64,000 nt of DNA from Paralysiella testudinis (GCF_016894345.1 NZ_CP069798.1:1757385-1821384), one strand, 5' to 3'. Positions 47,103 to 55,885 are shown, counted from the stretch's first letter. The notes: generated by a model from the sequence alone, not told the origin. Numbers and translations are program-made.

Positions 47103-48095
47103 GGCAATATCATCACCGATGAAGCCGGGCAACAGCAGCGCAGCGGCAAAACCGCAGCAGAAACCATTGTCGCGGTTAAAACCGACATCACCACCGACAA
47201 CCATGCCCAACACGCAGGCTACCTGAACAACAACTTTGATAAGGACGTAGTTTTAAACGAATTAAATTTGCAAGTTAAAGTAACTAAAGAGTTCCGCCAG
47301 AATGCTTTTTCTGCCATAAATCAATACACACTGCCAAAACAGGCGGAATTACGTGAACAAATCAAGCAAGCTACATCTGAGGAAGAGAAAACCAAAATTT
47401 ATAATGAAATTTATAAATTGCAATATCAAAAGCGGTTTTTAGAAACCTTGGTTGGGATTGTAGCGGGCACACCGGATGCGGCTATCACGCAAGGCACATT
47501 ACAGTTGGCCGCAACGAAAATGCGGGAGGAGAGCTTGGCTAATTCAAGAAAATTTCCAAAAATTACAGATGGAAAAACCACCTTGAATAATGTTTCTTAT
47601 GATAGTGGTTATTTTGATGGTGTAAAACTAGGTGGCGTGAGAATTGATTTAGATGCGATTTGTGGATTAAATGATGAAAGATGTACCCGAAAAGAAGATG
47701 GTTCTTATCTATACAAAGGTGATAATGATAAATTAAAAACATTAAATGATGCCATTGATCCATCGAAAAATCCAGATGCTGGACGAATGTATGGATTAAC
47801 CGGAGGTTTCCAAGCGGTTAAAGGTGAGATGTTTGGTGCATACATACCGGGCAGTTGGAAGGATATGCTTGTAGAATCTTTTGCTGGATCGCATGATTAC
47901 CAAGGAGGTCAAATATGGAATCTGTATGATAAACAGGGTAATACTAGCAGGGGTAGAGATAAGGAAGGTAATTACGACAGAATTAGCTCTTCCATAACTG
48001 CAGCTGTAGCTATCCCCACCTCCGCACCATTTGCATTATCAGATTTAATATCCCCAGATACATTACAGATTATTTTAAAAATTGGAGGGAAATAA
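47103..48095 (+). CDS. Orphan CdiA toxin module G (no VENN; lipoprotein-paired tip)
   Basis: Open from 47103 without a start codon at the cdiA-like end: GNIITDEAGQQQRSGKTAAET..YLNNNFDKD copies late CdiA for about 50 codons, then changes to VVLNELNLQVKVTKEFRQNAFSAINQYTLPKQ. An internal start at 47268 (TTG) gives 275 aa. The end reads TGGFQAVKGEMFGAYIPGSWKDMLVESFAGSHDYQGGQIWNLYDKQGN..IPTSAPFALSDLIS; the SWKDMLVESFAGSHDxxGGQ text is a recurring end of filamentous haemagglutinin toxins. The activity is unknown. Like module B it branches before VENN and is followed by a lipoprotein gene. Confidence 0.7.
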   Translation, partial: GNIITDEAGQQQRSGKTAAETIVAVKTDITTDNHAQHAGYLNNNFDKDVVLNELNLQVKVTKEFRQNAFSAINQYTLPKQAELREQIKQATSEEEKTKIYNEIYKLQYQKRFLETLVGIVAGTPDAAITQGTLQLAATKMREESLANSRKFPKITDGKTTLNNVSYDSGYFDGVKLGGVRIDLDAICGLNDERCTRKEDGSYLYKGDNDKLKTLNDAIDPSKNPDAGRMYGLTGGFQAVKGEMFGAYIPGSWKDMLVESFAGSHDYQGGQIWNLYDKQGNTSRGRDKEGNYDRISSSITAAVAIPTSAPFALSDLISPDTLQIILKIGGK

Positions 48096-48455
48096 ATGAA
48101 ACAATTTTTTTTTAAAATTTCTGCATTCGGGCTGGTTTGTTTTTTATCAGCTTGTAATGGATGTTGGACACCAATGCCGGTGGTGAGCTGCGGTGGTTTG
48201 AAAACGAAGTCTAACGTTGACTCTTACATAAAAAAAGATATTCCCCATGAGAAAAAAATTTTAGATATTCAAGAGTGTTTGGGGGATGACTATAGTGAAA
48301 ATATTCCAACCAAGGGTGGAAATATTTTTACTCCATTAAGAAAAAAATATAACGATGAAATTAGAGGAGATATAAGAATATCTAATTTTGATAGTTGCAT
48401 GAAAGATAAAGGTTACATATTTTATGAAAAAATAGATGGAATATCTAATCAATAA
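48096..48455 (+). CDS. Lipoprotein, predicted immunity to module G
   Basis: 119 aa starting immediately after the module G stop. Signal MKQFFFKISAFGLVCFLSAC with lipobox LSAC, several cysteines (CNGCW, VVSCGG, QECLG, DSCMKDKGY). The C-terminal CMKDKGY resembles the end of the module B lipoprotein (CLKEKGY). A periplasm-facing immunity protein implies a toxin acting in the envelope. Confidence 0.75.
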   Translation: MKQFFFKISAFGLVCFLSACNGCWTPMPVVSCGGLKTKSNVDSYIKKDIPHEKKILDIQECLGDDYSENIPTKGGNIFTPLRKKYNDEIRGDIRISNFDSCMKDKGYIFYEKIDGISNQ

Positions 48456-48480
48456 ATTTTTCTTGGATATATATGATTAT

Positions 48481-48503
48481 CTGGCGGTAAAATATTCCGC
48501 CAG
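48481..48503 (+). terminator. Hairpin after module G
   Basis: CTGGCGG (48481-48487), a 9-nt AT-rich loop and CCGCCAG (48497-48503). No long T run, so termination is weak. The right arm also encodes part of FRQNA at the start of cassette H. Confidence 0.4.
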
Positions 48504-49167
48504 AATGCTTTATCTACGTGGGTTGCCGCAGGCAACAATGCCCTCACCGCCGGTCTGGCCTCCGGTGGTGCGGAATTACTGACCCCCACTTTGGCCAAAA
48601 CCCTGTACGGCAAAGACACTAAAGACCTAAGCCCGGAAGAAAAAACCACCATCAGCTCACTGTCTGCACTGTTTGGTGCGGCGGTAGGTGTTGCCGGTGG
48701 CGGAATGGCGGATGTGGTTTCAGGCAGCCAAGGGGCGCAGAATGCAGTGGAGAATAATCAGCTTAACTATTATCAATCTAAAGCTTATGACCGAGAACTA
48801 AAACAATGCGCTACTGCACAAAATCCAAAACAATGTAGAGAAGATATTAAAACAAAGTACCAAAATAAATCAGACGAAAAACTTGCATATTCTATTTACG
48901 TTTGCTCCGATGCAGCTCGTTCTGCTGAATGTCATGCTATTCGCAAGCAAAATGAATATGATGTAGCTAGACTAAAGCAAGAATATGAACAAAATAAAAT
49001 AGATATTAAGCCCGTCTGGGATCCAGTTGTAGGCTATACAGAAGCTGATCTACATTTACGCTCAATAAGTGTCGAGGCTGCTGCTAAATATTGGTTAAAT
49101 ACCGGTAGTGCAAAACCACTTTCAGAATGGATGGAGGAACAGGGATATTCTTTAATTTCAGGTATTA

Positions 49168-50044
49168 GGGTCTGTTCACAATTACTTGTCATACCCTTGA
49201 ATAAAAAAGAAACGCAGGCATAAAAGGAAGTTCTCACCCCCCCCCCAATACACCTGCGATGCCCCGTACACTACTCAAAGATGAACATTGGACGAAGCTG
49301 TTACCTATTCTGCGTGATTTGGGTATTTATAGCAAACCCAATTTGCGCAGAATTCTTGAAGGCATACTTTACAGAATAAGAACCGGCATACCGTGGCGGG
49401 ATTTGCCCGAGTATTTCGGCAAGTATCATACTGTTTATACCGCTTATAACCGTTGGTCAGAAAAAGGTATTTTTACTGCAATCTTGAAACAGCTCAGCCA
49501 AGAGAGTGACTTGGAGTGGGTAGCCATAGACGGCAGTTATATCCGTGCTCACCAACACTGCGCCGCAGCCTCAGCGCTCAGTGCGCAAGAGGATCGCGCA
49601 ATCGGTATGAGCCGAGGCGGCAGAACCAGCAAGATTCATCTGGCTGTAGATGCTGCAGGCAATCCGATTGAGGTTATCGTTACTGCGGGCAATATCCATG
49701 ATGTCACCGTTGCACCGGAGCTGCTTGACAACATCAACCTTGCCGAAACTGAGTTGGTTAATGCGGACAAAGGTTACGATTCAGACCGGCTCAGGGAGCA
49801 AATAGAGCAAAGCGGTGCGAAAGCCAATATTCCCTATAAAAGCAATAGGGAAGAGAAAAATAAAGACATGGACTGGTATTTATATAAAATCAGGCATTTG
49901 GTAGAGAATGCCTTTTGCCGTTTGAAACATTTCCGAGCGATTGCCAGCCGTTACGATAAGCTCAAACGCAACTTCCACAGTACGGTTTTATTGGGGTGCA
50001 TTGTGATGTGGTTACCTTTATGACAAGTAATTGTGAACAGACCC
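49168..50044 (+). mobile_element. IS5-family (IS427-like) element, copy 2
   Basis: 877 bp, same ends as copy 1 (GGGTCTGTTCACAATT / AATTGTGAACAGACCC), TA on both sides (49166-49167, 50045-50046). It lies inside the module H toxin. Confidence 0.9.
49259..50023 (+). CDS. IS5-family transposase (copy 2)
   Basis: 254 aa, intact, two residues different from copy 1. The near identity of the copies shows recent movement within the island. Confidence 0.92.
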   Translation: MPRTLLKDEHWTKLLPILRDLGIYSKPNLRRILEGILYRIRTGIPWRDLPEYFGKYHTVYTAYNRWSEKGIFTAILKQLSQESDLEWVAIDGSYIRAHQHCAAASALSAQEDRAIGMSRGGRTSKIHLAVDAAGNPIEVIVTAGNIHDVTVAPELLDNINLAETELVNADKGYDSDRLREQIEQSGAKANIPYKSNREEKNKDMDWYLYKIRHLVENAFCRLKHFRAIASRYDKLKRNFHSTVLLGCIVMWLPL

Positions 50045-50526
50045 TAGCCCGCGCTTTATTAAATTACCTAATTCGGTAAAAAATAAAACAATATCAGAAC
50101 CCACTAAAAATACAGAAAACATAACTTCTAATACTGCACCTATTAGTAATTTGAATGTTGATGGAGAAATGGTTTCAGTTCCTCAAAAAATAGCCCAAGG
50201 TGCGATAAGGGCACAAACATATCAGAAGAATTGGAATGAAGCTAATTTATCAACTACTTTAAGAAGATTTGTAGGAAATAATCCTAAAATTTCATATACC
50301 TCCTCGGGAAAGAAAATTTATCATGGCAACAATGGCATCAGAGTAGTTCAAGATTTAAATGGTAATTATTTTCGGATTGAAGATACAAAGCTATCAGGTT
50401 CACGGAAATATTTAGACTTAAATGGGAATGTACCAAATAATAAGATCTCCCCTAATGGTAAGCAACAAGGTAGAACTCCATCCAAGTACAACGAAGTTAC
50501 CCATTTTAGAATAAAGGAATAATTCC

Positions 50527-50864
50527 ATGAAAATGATGATAGTACCTCTTTCTAAAGATGGATTAGAGAAATTAAATTTTAATTGTTATACCAGTGAAGA
50601 TGTATATCAATTAACGTTAACTGATATTGAAATTGATACTTTATTTGCAATCGGTTTTTCCAACACATCAACCAAGCTTTAAATATATACATTGATGATT
50701 TTGAAGATACAGAAATTATTGATTATAGAAAATTGCTTATCATGAAAAATATAGTAGGGGATTATTTAAGAAAGCATGATGAATTTCATCACATCTATCA
50801 AAGTATATATAAATTAATTTGTCTTGCATTAGAAAAAGAAACAGGATTATTTTTCTTTTTCTAA
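50527..50864 (+). pseudogene. Predicted immunity gene of module H, frameshifted
   Basis: Starts at ATG 50527, 4 bases after the module H stop. Reads MKMMIVPLSKDGLEKLNFNCYTSEDVYQLTLTDIEIDTLFAIGF, then stops at 50680 in that frame. In the next frame it continues FQHINQALNIYIDDFEDTEIIDYRKLLIMKNIVGDYLRKHDEFHHIYQ..LICLALEKETGLFFFF to 50864. One more T in the T5 run at 50655-50659 would give a continuous protein of about 112 aa. Soluble, AT-rich, family not recognised. Confidence 0.65.
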
Positions 50865-50910
50865 AATAAAGACTTTCAAACTATTTTTAAGCAATTGAAT
50901 AGGTAGAATT

Positions 50911-51294
50911 ATGTCATTATTTCAAGAATGCAAAGATGCATTATCTGCTGATATAAATATCATAGATGATAAAGAGCAATCTAAATTTATTTTAAACTTA
51001 CTTAATGAGTTTTTAACGTCATATGGAACAATTAACTGTAACAAATTAATGTGTACAGATTACTTGAATATTGAAAATGTATTAAATAGTTTTAAAGATT
51101 ATACTTATAAAGTCTATGTAGTCGCTGATGACTCAGATATCCCAATTTTTCAAACTAATTTAAAATTAGCATTAGAAAATTTTTATGATGTATCTGCATT
51201 ATCGTCAAAAATTTTCATTTTTAATGAAAATGAAATATTTTTTCCTTTATTTCCAAATGAATTTATTCGATATGGTCTTTTGAATCCAAAATAA
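50911..51294 (+). CDS. Predicted immunity protein without toxin (CdiI-like)
   Basis: 127 aa: MSLFQECKDALSADINIIDDKEQSKFILNLLNEF..YLNIENVLNSFKDYTYKVYVVADDSDIPIFQTNLKLALENFYDVSALSSKIFIFNENEIFFPLF. The MSLFQECKxALSADxNII start recalls immunity proteins known to me from CDI and Maf loci; this is memory, not a search. It follows the module H immunity gene by 46 bases and has no toxin before it, so it is probably a leftover second immunity gene. Confidence 0.6.
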   Translation: MSLFQECKDALSADINIIDDKEQSKFILNLLNEFLTSYGTINCNKLMCTDYLNIENVLNSFKDYTYKVYVVADDSDIPIFQTNLKLALENFYDVSALSSKIFIFNENEIFFPLFPNEFIRYGLLNPK

Positions 51295-51302
51295 GCTAAG
51301 CT

Positions 51303-51936
51303 TTAAACTGAACAGCGAGCAACAAACGGCCCATATACTGGCACACGGCATACTGGCGGCAGCCACCGCCACAGCCGGCGGCAATGATGCCCTAAGCGCC
51401 GACCTTGCAGCGGGCACAGCGGAAGCGGCGGCGCCCAAAGTGGCGAAGTGGCTGTATGGTACGGACAATCCGGACAAACTGAGTGCGGAGCAAAAAGCCA
51501 CCACCAGCAGCATAACCGGGTTGGGCGGAGCGGCTGTGGGTGCGGTAACGGGAAGCAGTACTGCGACGGATGCGGTTTCAGGCAGCCGGGTGGCGCAGAA
51601 TGCGGTGGAGAATAATAATCAGGCGGCTGCACTCAGGGTTGTCGGTGTTCCTGCTATTGCAGCAATTTATTGTGCGGTAGATAAGTCATGTGCCAGCGCT
51701 ACAGATGCCTTTAAAGATATCTTGGCTGAACAAATGGCTGAGACGCAGCGCGAAAGAGATGCAATATTTGCAGATACGTTGAAAGATAAAGGTAATAAAG
51801 ATAAAGGAACTGTTTCAACAGAGGGTGGTACCAGTACTGCTACCCCATCACCGCCACCTGAGGATGACCAGCAAGATCATAGCTCAATTGATCATATTGT
51901 TAAAAATAGTGATGGTAGTTATGTGGGTAATGTAAG
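51303..51936 (+). pseudogene. Orphan CdiA toxin module I, truncated by IS481-like copy 2
   Basis: Copies the CdiA pretoxin part (LNSEQQTAHILAHGILAAATATAGGNDALSADLAAGTAEAAAPKVAKWLYGTDNPDKLS to AQNAVENNNQ), then a tip start: AAALRVVGVPAIAAIYCAVDKSCASATDAFKDILAEQMAETQRERDAIFADTLKDKG, a Thr/Ser/Pro linker and SSIDHIVKNSDGSYVGNV, where the IS begins. The catalytic end is missing and no immunity gene follows. The cdiA-like start is cut at NSEQQT, joined to the AT-rich DNA before it. Confidence 0.75.
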
Positions 51937-52945
51937 TGTTTAGTCCCTGAATTTTATGGAGTATCATTACCCCAATTAAAAGAGACCGACTTATGGCAAG
52001 CATATTGCATGGTAACGCCAAGACTACGCCTAGAATCAGAAAAGAAATACAAGAGTCTGAAGAGAGCATCGCAGCGTTAGCTAAAAATACAATATTAATT
52101 TCAAAACCGTTCTCTACTGGAAACACGCAGATTCGGTCGAAGATAAAAAGTCCGGCCCCAAAACCCGCCCCAGCGTGTTGACCGAATCGGAGCAGCAGGC
52201 AATCTGTACCGTCCGGCGACATCTGCGGCTGTCATTGGACGAGCTGTATATCATCTTCAAGCCCAATATTCCAAAGCTGAGCCGCTCCAATCTGCACCGG
52301 TGCTTGCAACATCACGGATTGTCGCGCTTACCCAAGAATGAATCCGATGGCCAAAAAGGTAAAAAACATTCAAACAATATCCGGTTGGCTTTGTCCATAT
52401 CGACATCACCGAGGTGCGTTGTGAAACCGGCAAGCTGTACCTGTTTGTCGCCATCGACCGCAAAACCAAATATGTTTATGCAGAACTTCATCCGCGTATG
52501 ACGCAGAAAACCGCCGTTTCTTTTCTGCGCAACCTACAACAAGATTGTGTGTTTAAAATCACCCATATCCTAACGGACAACGGTGCGCAGTTTACCTACA
52601 ACTTGCTGAGCCAAGCACAACGGCCTGATAAGGAGCATCCGTTTGACGAGCTTTGCCGGCATTTGGGCATTGAGCACCGTACCACGAAATTCCGTCATCC
52701 ATGGACGAACGGGCAGGTGGAGATTACCAACAAGATGCTGAAAGAGGTAACGGTCAAACGCTTCCACTATGAGCATCCTGACGAACTTAAACGGCACTTG
52801 ATGGTATTTTTGCTGTATTACAACCATCAACGCCCCTTACGGTCGTTGAAGTACAAAACGCCTTGGCAGGCTTTGGAAGATTGCTATAATCTAGAGCCTG
52901 AATTGTTTCGTGAAAATCCATTCCAGAAGATTATGGGTCTTAACA
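51937..52945 (+). mobile_element. IS481-like element, copy 2 (right edge of the island)
   Basis: 1009 bp from TGTTTAGTCCCTG (51937) to GGGTCTTAACA (52945), the same as copy 1 in opposite orientation. The left flank is toxin module I and the right flank is the middle of a transporter gene. No target duplication joins the two flanks, which fits a deletion or rearrangement between IS copies. Confidence 0.85.
51993..52945 (+). pseudogene. IS481-family transposase, two frameshifts (copy 2)
   Basis: Same three frames as copy 1 (MASILHGNAKTTPRIRKE; LTESEQQAICTVRRHLRLSLDELY; RCETGKLYLFVAIDRKTKYVYAEL..LTDNGAQFTYN). Shifts lie near 52085 and at the A6 run near 52365. The integrase core D, D and E region is otherwise complete. 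Confidence 0.8.
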
Positions 52946-53491
52946 CAGCACAAACACAAAGGTTTTACGGTCTTTTTGGCGATCGAGGTGATCCATCATG
53001 CCTAGAGCCAGCGGCAGCATCATGGCGGCGGTGGCGGTGTTGCTGATCCACATCGACAAAAAGGCGGTAACCGCAAAAATCAGCAGCACGGCCAGCATCA
53101 TATTGCCGCCGGACAAGGAAATCAGCCATAGGGCGATTTTACGGTCGAGCTTTTGGATGTGCAGTGCGGTGGCCAAGGCAAAGCCGCCGAAGAAAATAAA
53201 GATAATCGGGTCGGCAAAGCTGCTTAAGGCGGCTTTGGTGTCCATTTCCGGAATGCCGCTCACGGCGGCCAAAATCGGCACCATAATGGCGGTTACGGTG
53301 ATGTGCACTGCTTCGGTAAACCACAAAATGGCCACAAACAGCAAAATGGCCAGCCCTTTATTGGCATTGGCTTCAAACGGCAGCACTGCATACAAGATAT
53401 AGGCCGCCAGCGCTGCCACCAGCGTGATGGCCACGCCTTTCAGGTTGCCTTTGGGCATTAGCGTGGTGAGTTGTTGGGTATTGTCGTTCAA
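52946..53491 (-). pseudogene. DASS-family anion:sodium symporter, 3' part lost
   Basis: N-terminal about 182 residues of a SLC13/DASS transporter: LVAALAAYILYAVLPFEANANKGLAILLFVAILWFTEAVHITVTAIMVPILAAVSG, FADPIIFIFFGGFALATALHIQKLDRKIALW, and LSMWISNTATAAMMLPLALGMM, where SNTATAA is a conserved substrate/sodium site. Family members have about 450-490 residues and carry di- or tricarboxylates or sulfate. The IS481-like copy cuts it, supplying a stop. The missing half is not in this window. Confidence 0.85.
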
Positions 53492-53797
53492 GACAAATTC
53501 TCCTTTATATTCAAAAAATAAACTTAGGGGCTTGTAGGATTGGTGCTGCCAAAAGTTGCGCTTGGCGGCATTTATGCGCCCAAATAATGCAAAGAAAAGC
53601 GAAAGTATAATAATAACGGTAAGGAATCAACAGTAAAAAATGCAAATAGGCTTGATTTAAATCAGCCCTAGGCCAAATTGGCGCAGCTTATAGCCGCAGG
53701 TTGTAAACAAGTAGCCATAAGTTCTTTGGCTTTTAATGGCACTAGGCTTATTATGGCCGCATGGTATTTTGGGCTTACTAGAATTAAGGACAACATC
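53492..53797. other. Intergenic region between the truncated symporter and cysK
   Basis: About 300 bases, AT-rich around 53585-53680. Divergent promoters are expected here; I see no convincing gene or hairpin. AAGGA at 53786-53790 is the cysK ribosome site. Confidence 0.4.
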
Positions 53798-54733
53798 ATG
53801 AATATTGCAGGCAGCATTACCGATTTAATTGGCAACACCCCTTTGGTGGAATTGAAAACCCTAGCCAAAGGTTTGCCGGGGCGGGTGGTGGCTAAACTGG
53901 AGTTTTTTAATCCCGGCAGCAGTGTAAAAGACCGCATTGCGGTGGCGATGATAGACGCGGCGGAAAAAGCCGGCAAAATCAAGGCGGACACAGTGATTGT
54001 GGAGCCCACCAGCGGCAACACCGGCATCGGCTTGGCCATGGTGTGCGCGGCGCGTGGTTATAAATTGGTGATTACCATGCCGGAAACCATGAGCAAAGAG
54101 CGGCGCATGTTGTTGCGTGCCTATGGCGCCGAGCTGATTTTAACCCCCGGTGCCGAAGGCATGGGCGGCGCCATTGCCCGTGCGCAAGCGCTGGTGGATG
54201 CTAATCCCGAGCAGTATTTTATGCCGCAACAGTTTGAAAACGCCGCCAATCCCGAAGTACATCGGCAAACCACCGCCGAAGAAATTTGGCGCGATACCGA
54301 CGGCACGGTGGATATTTTTGTCGGCGGCGTAGGCACTGGCGGCACCATCACCGGTGTGGGCGAAGTGCTGAAAGCCAAAAAGCCCACTGTAAAAGTGTAT
54401 GCGGTGGAGCCGGAAGCCTCGCCGGTGTTGTCGGGCGGTGTCAAAGGGCCGCATCCGATTCAAGGTATCGGCGCCGGTTTTGTGCCCAAAATTCTGAATA
54501 CCGATGTGTACGACGGCGTGATTCAAGTGCCCAACCAAGCCGCTTTCGATACTGCCCGTGCCATGGCCGCGCAAGAAGGTGTGCTGGTGGGAATTTCTTC
54601 CGGCGCGGCGGTGTGGAGTGCGCTGGAGCTGGCCAAAAAGCCGGAAAACGCGGGCAAGCTGATTGTGGTGGTGATTCCGTCTTACGGCGAGCGCTATTTG
54701 TCTACGCCGTTGTTTGAGGATTTGGCGTCTTAA
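53798..54733 (+). CDS. cysK: Cysteine synthase A (O-acetylserine sulfhydrylase)
   Basis: 311 aa from ATG 53798 ([20 protein letters not shown]). It makes cysteine from O-acetylserine and sulfide with PLP. PLP lysine Lys44 is in [14 protein letters not shown]; substrate loop [13 protein letters not shown]; phosphate loop [16 protein letters not shown]-terminal [16 protein letters not shown]. Normal length. An in-frame upstream extension to 53678 lacks similarity. It is the first intact core gene right of the island. Confidence 0.95.
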   Translation: MNIAGSITDLIGNTPLVELKTLAKGLPGRVVAKLEFFNPGSSVKDRIAVAMIDAAEKAGKIKADTVIVEPTSGNTGIGLAMVCAARGYKLVITMPETMSKERRMLLRAYGAELILTPGAEGMGGAIARAQALVDANPEQYFMPQQFENAANPEVHRQTTAEEIWRDTDGTVDIFVGGVGTGGTITGVGEVLKAKKPTVKVYAVEPEASPVLSGGVKGPHPIQGIGAGFVPKILNTDVYDGVIQVPNQAAFDTARAMAAQEGVLVGISSGAAVWSALELAKKPENAGKLIVVVIPSYGERYLSTPLFEDLAS

Positions 54734-54781
54734 AAATATGCGCTTTGGTATAAAGTGCGGTAAAATAGCGCGAAATAATGC

Positions 54782-54814
54782 AAACAGGCCGTTGTAATAC
54801 GGCCTTGTTTGTTC
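54782..54814 (+). terminator. Probable terminator after cysK
   Basis: GGCCGT-tgtaat-ACGGCC (54788-54805) preceded by AAACA and followed by TTGTTTGTT, 50 bases past the cysK stop. Confidence 0.6.
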
Positions 54815-54848
54815 CGCTTCTTAAGTCCAATAGCGTGATACCACAATC

Positions 54849-55331
54849 ATGAAAACACAAATCTCTGTACTTGTTCTTGTGGCCGCATTAAGCGGCTGTA
54901 GCTCTGTTTATGTGCCCAAAATCGTTGAAGTACCGGTGAAGCCGACTACGTCTGTGCAAACACCACCGGCAGGTTATCGCTTGGCTGCCAGCCACTGGTC
55001 GGACGTGTCGAAAATCCGCGATGAGGCCACGCGCTTGAGTTATCAGGTATCGCAGGGCCAAATCACCAAAGCACAAGCGGCGCAGTATCTGGATCGTTTC
55101 CGCATCAATTTGGTGGGACGCAATGCGGTAGACGATGATATGTACCAGATTTACCTTCGCTCTGCGGTAGACAGCCAGCGCGGTGCCATCAATACCGAAC
55201 AATCTAAGCTGTTTATCCAAAACGCCCTGCGCGGCTGGCAACAGCGTTGGCCGAATATGCAAAGTAAACCAGCCAACCCCGCATTTACCAACTTCCTGAT
55301 GGAAGTGATGGATATGCAGCCGTTAAAATAA
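54849..55331 (+). CDS. Hypothetical lipoprotein
   Basis: 160 aa. Signal ending in lipobox LSGC (MKTQISVLVLVAALSGC), so lipid-anchored. Mature part is helical (SHWSDVSKIRDEATRLSYQVSQGQITKAQAAQYLDRFRINLVGRNAVDDDMYQIYLRSAVDSQRG..WQQRWPNM). No family recognised. It is followed by a very strong DUS hairpin. Confidence 0.75.
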   Translation: MKTQISVLVLVAALSGCSSVYVPKIVEVPVKPTTSVQTPPAGYRLAASHWSDVSKIRDEATRLSYQVSQGQITKAQAAQYLDRFRINLVGRNAVDDDMYQIYLRSAVDSQRGAINTEQSKLFIQNALRGWQQRWPNMQSKPANPAFTNFLMEVMDMQPLK

Positions 55332-55350
55332 AACGGATAGGGTCATACTT

Positions 55351-55405
55351 AAAGGCTGCCTGAAATCTTTAGTTTTGTAGAAGCTAAAGATTTCAGGCAG
55401 CCTTT
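55351..55405. terminator. Long DUS-pair terminator between convergent genes
   Basis: A 22-bp perfect stem (55351-55372 and 55384-55405) containing an inverted uptake-sequence pair, 11-nt loop, T6 on the plus strand and A3 on the other. It serves the lipoprotein and the convergent porin fragment. Confidence 0.9.
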
Positions 55406-55423
55406 TTTGTGAATCGCAGAAAG

Positions 55424-55729
55424 TTAGCGTGTAAACACGCTGTTTTCTTTGCGTTGGCGCATATAGTCGCGGGTGGAGCCGTTATAGCCGGTGGGGGCAT
55501 TTTGTTCGGTTTGCCAAATCAGTTGGTTGCCGCTGCTGCCCAAAGGATGGCTGCCGCGCAGGCCGATGTAGCTGCCGTTGTCGACAACGCCGCTGCGGCT
55601 GTGCTTATCCAAAGCGTTGTTTTGGCTGCGGCTTACATTAAAGCTGCTGTTGATTTCGCCGTAGAGGGTGGTTTCGGCCACGGCCAAGGTGGGCAGTAGG
55701 GCGATGAACAATAAGGTGCTTGTTTTCAT
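55424..55729 (-). CDS. Porin N-terminal fragment (truncated)
   Basis: 101 aa from ATG 55729. Signal MKTSTLLFIALLPTLAVAE, then TTLYGEINSSFNVSRSQ and VVDNGSYIGLRGSHPLGSSGNQLIWQTEQ, the start of a Neisseria-type general porin (family proteins have about 330-400 residues). It ends after GSTRDYMRQRKENSVFTR, so only about four to five strands of a 16-strand barrel remain. It cannot form a pore alone; a decayed gene is most likely. Confidence 0.75.
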   Translation of the reverse strand: MKTSTLLFIALLPTLAVAETTLYGEINSSFNVSRSQNNALDKHSRSGVVDNGSYIGLRGSHPLGSSGNQLIWQTEQNAPTGYNGSTRDYMRQRKENSVFTR

Positions 55730-55885
55730 GGTATTAATGGTATGGGTTGATTGGGTGCAGTGTAGCAAAAAAGGGTGTCAAAATCTGTTCAGGCAGCTTA
55801 AGAGCTTGTTTACAATATTTTGTTGTGCCGTGCCTGCACCTGTTTTGGCACTAAAATTTTGTTACAAACAAGATCGTAAACGGCT

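Larger units (their letters stand above)
48495..50522 (+). pseudogene. Orphan CdiA toxin module H, interrupted by an IS5-family copy
   Basis: Frame FRQNALSTWVAAGNNALTAGLASGGAELLTPTLAKTLYGKDTKDLSPEEKTTISS..SQGAQNAVENNQLNYYQSKAYDRELKQCATAQNPKQCRED..WMEEQGYSLISGI to 49167. The pretoxin part is a diverged version compared with cdiA. After the IS (50047) it resumes SPRFIKLPNSVKNKTISEP..LRRFVGNNPKISYTSSGKKIYHGNNGIRVV..GNYFRIEDTKLSG..YLDLNG..THFRIKE. Removing the IS and one TA joins the frame exactly. The last 90 residues look like a small RNase-type tip of Rhs/CDI toxins, but I cannot name the family. Confidence 0.75.

Noticed and set aside
54888..55262. Minus-strand frame opposite the lipoprotein gene
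   Set aside because: The plus-strand gene has a signal peptide with lipobox and a terminator; the opposite frame has neither.
55424..55729. Intact small outer-membrane protein instead of porin fragment
   Set aside because: Signal and first strands match the start of general porins, but the length is about a quarter of the family and the barrel cannot close.
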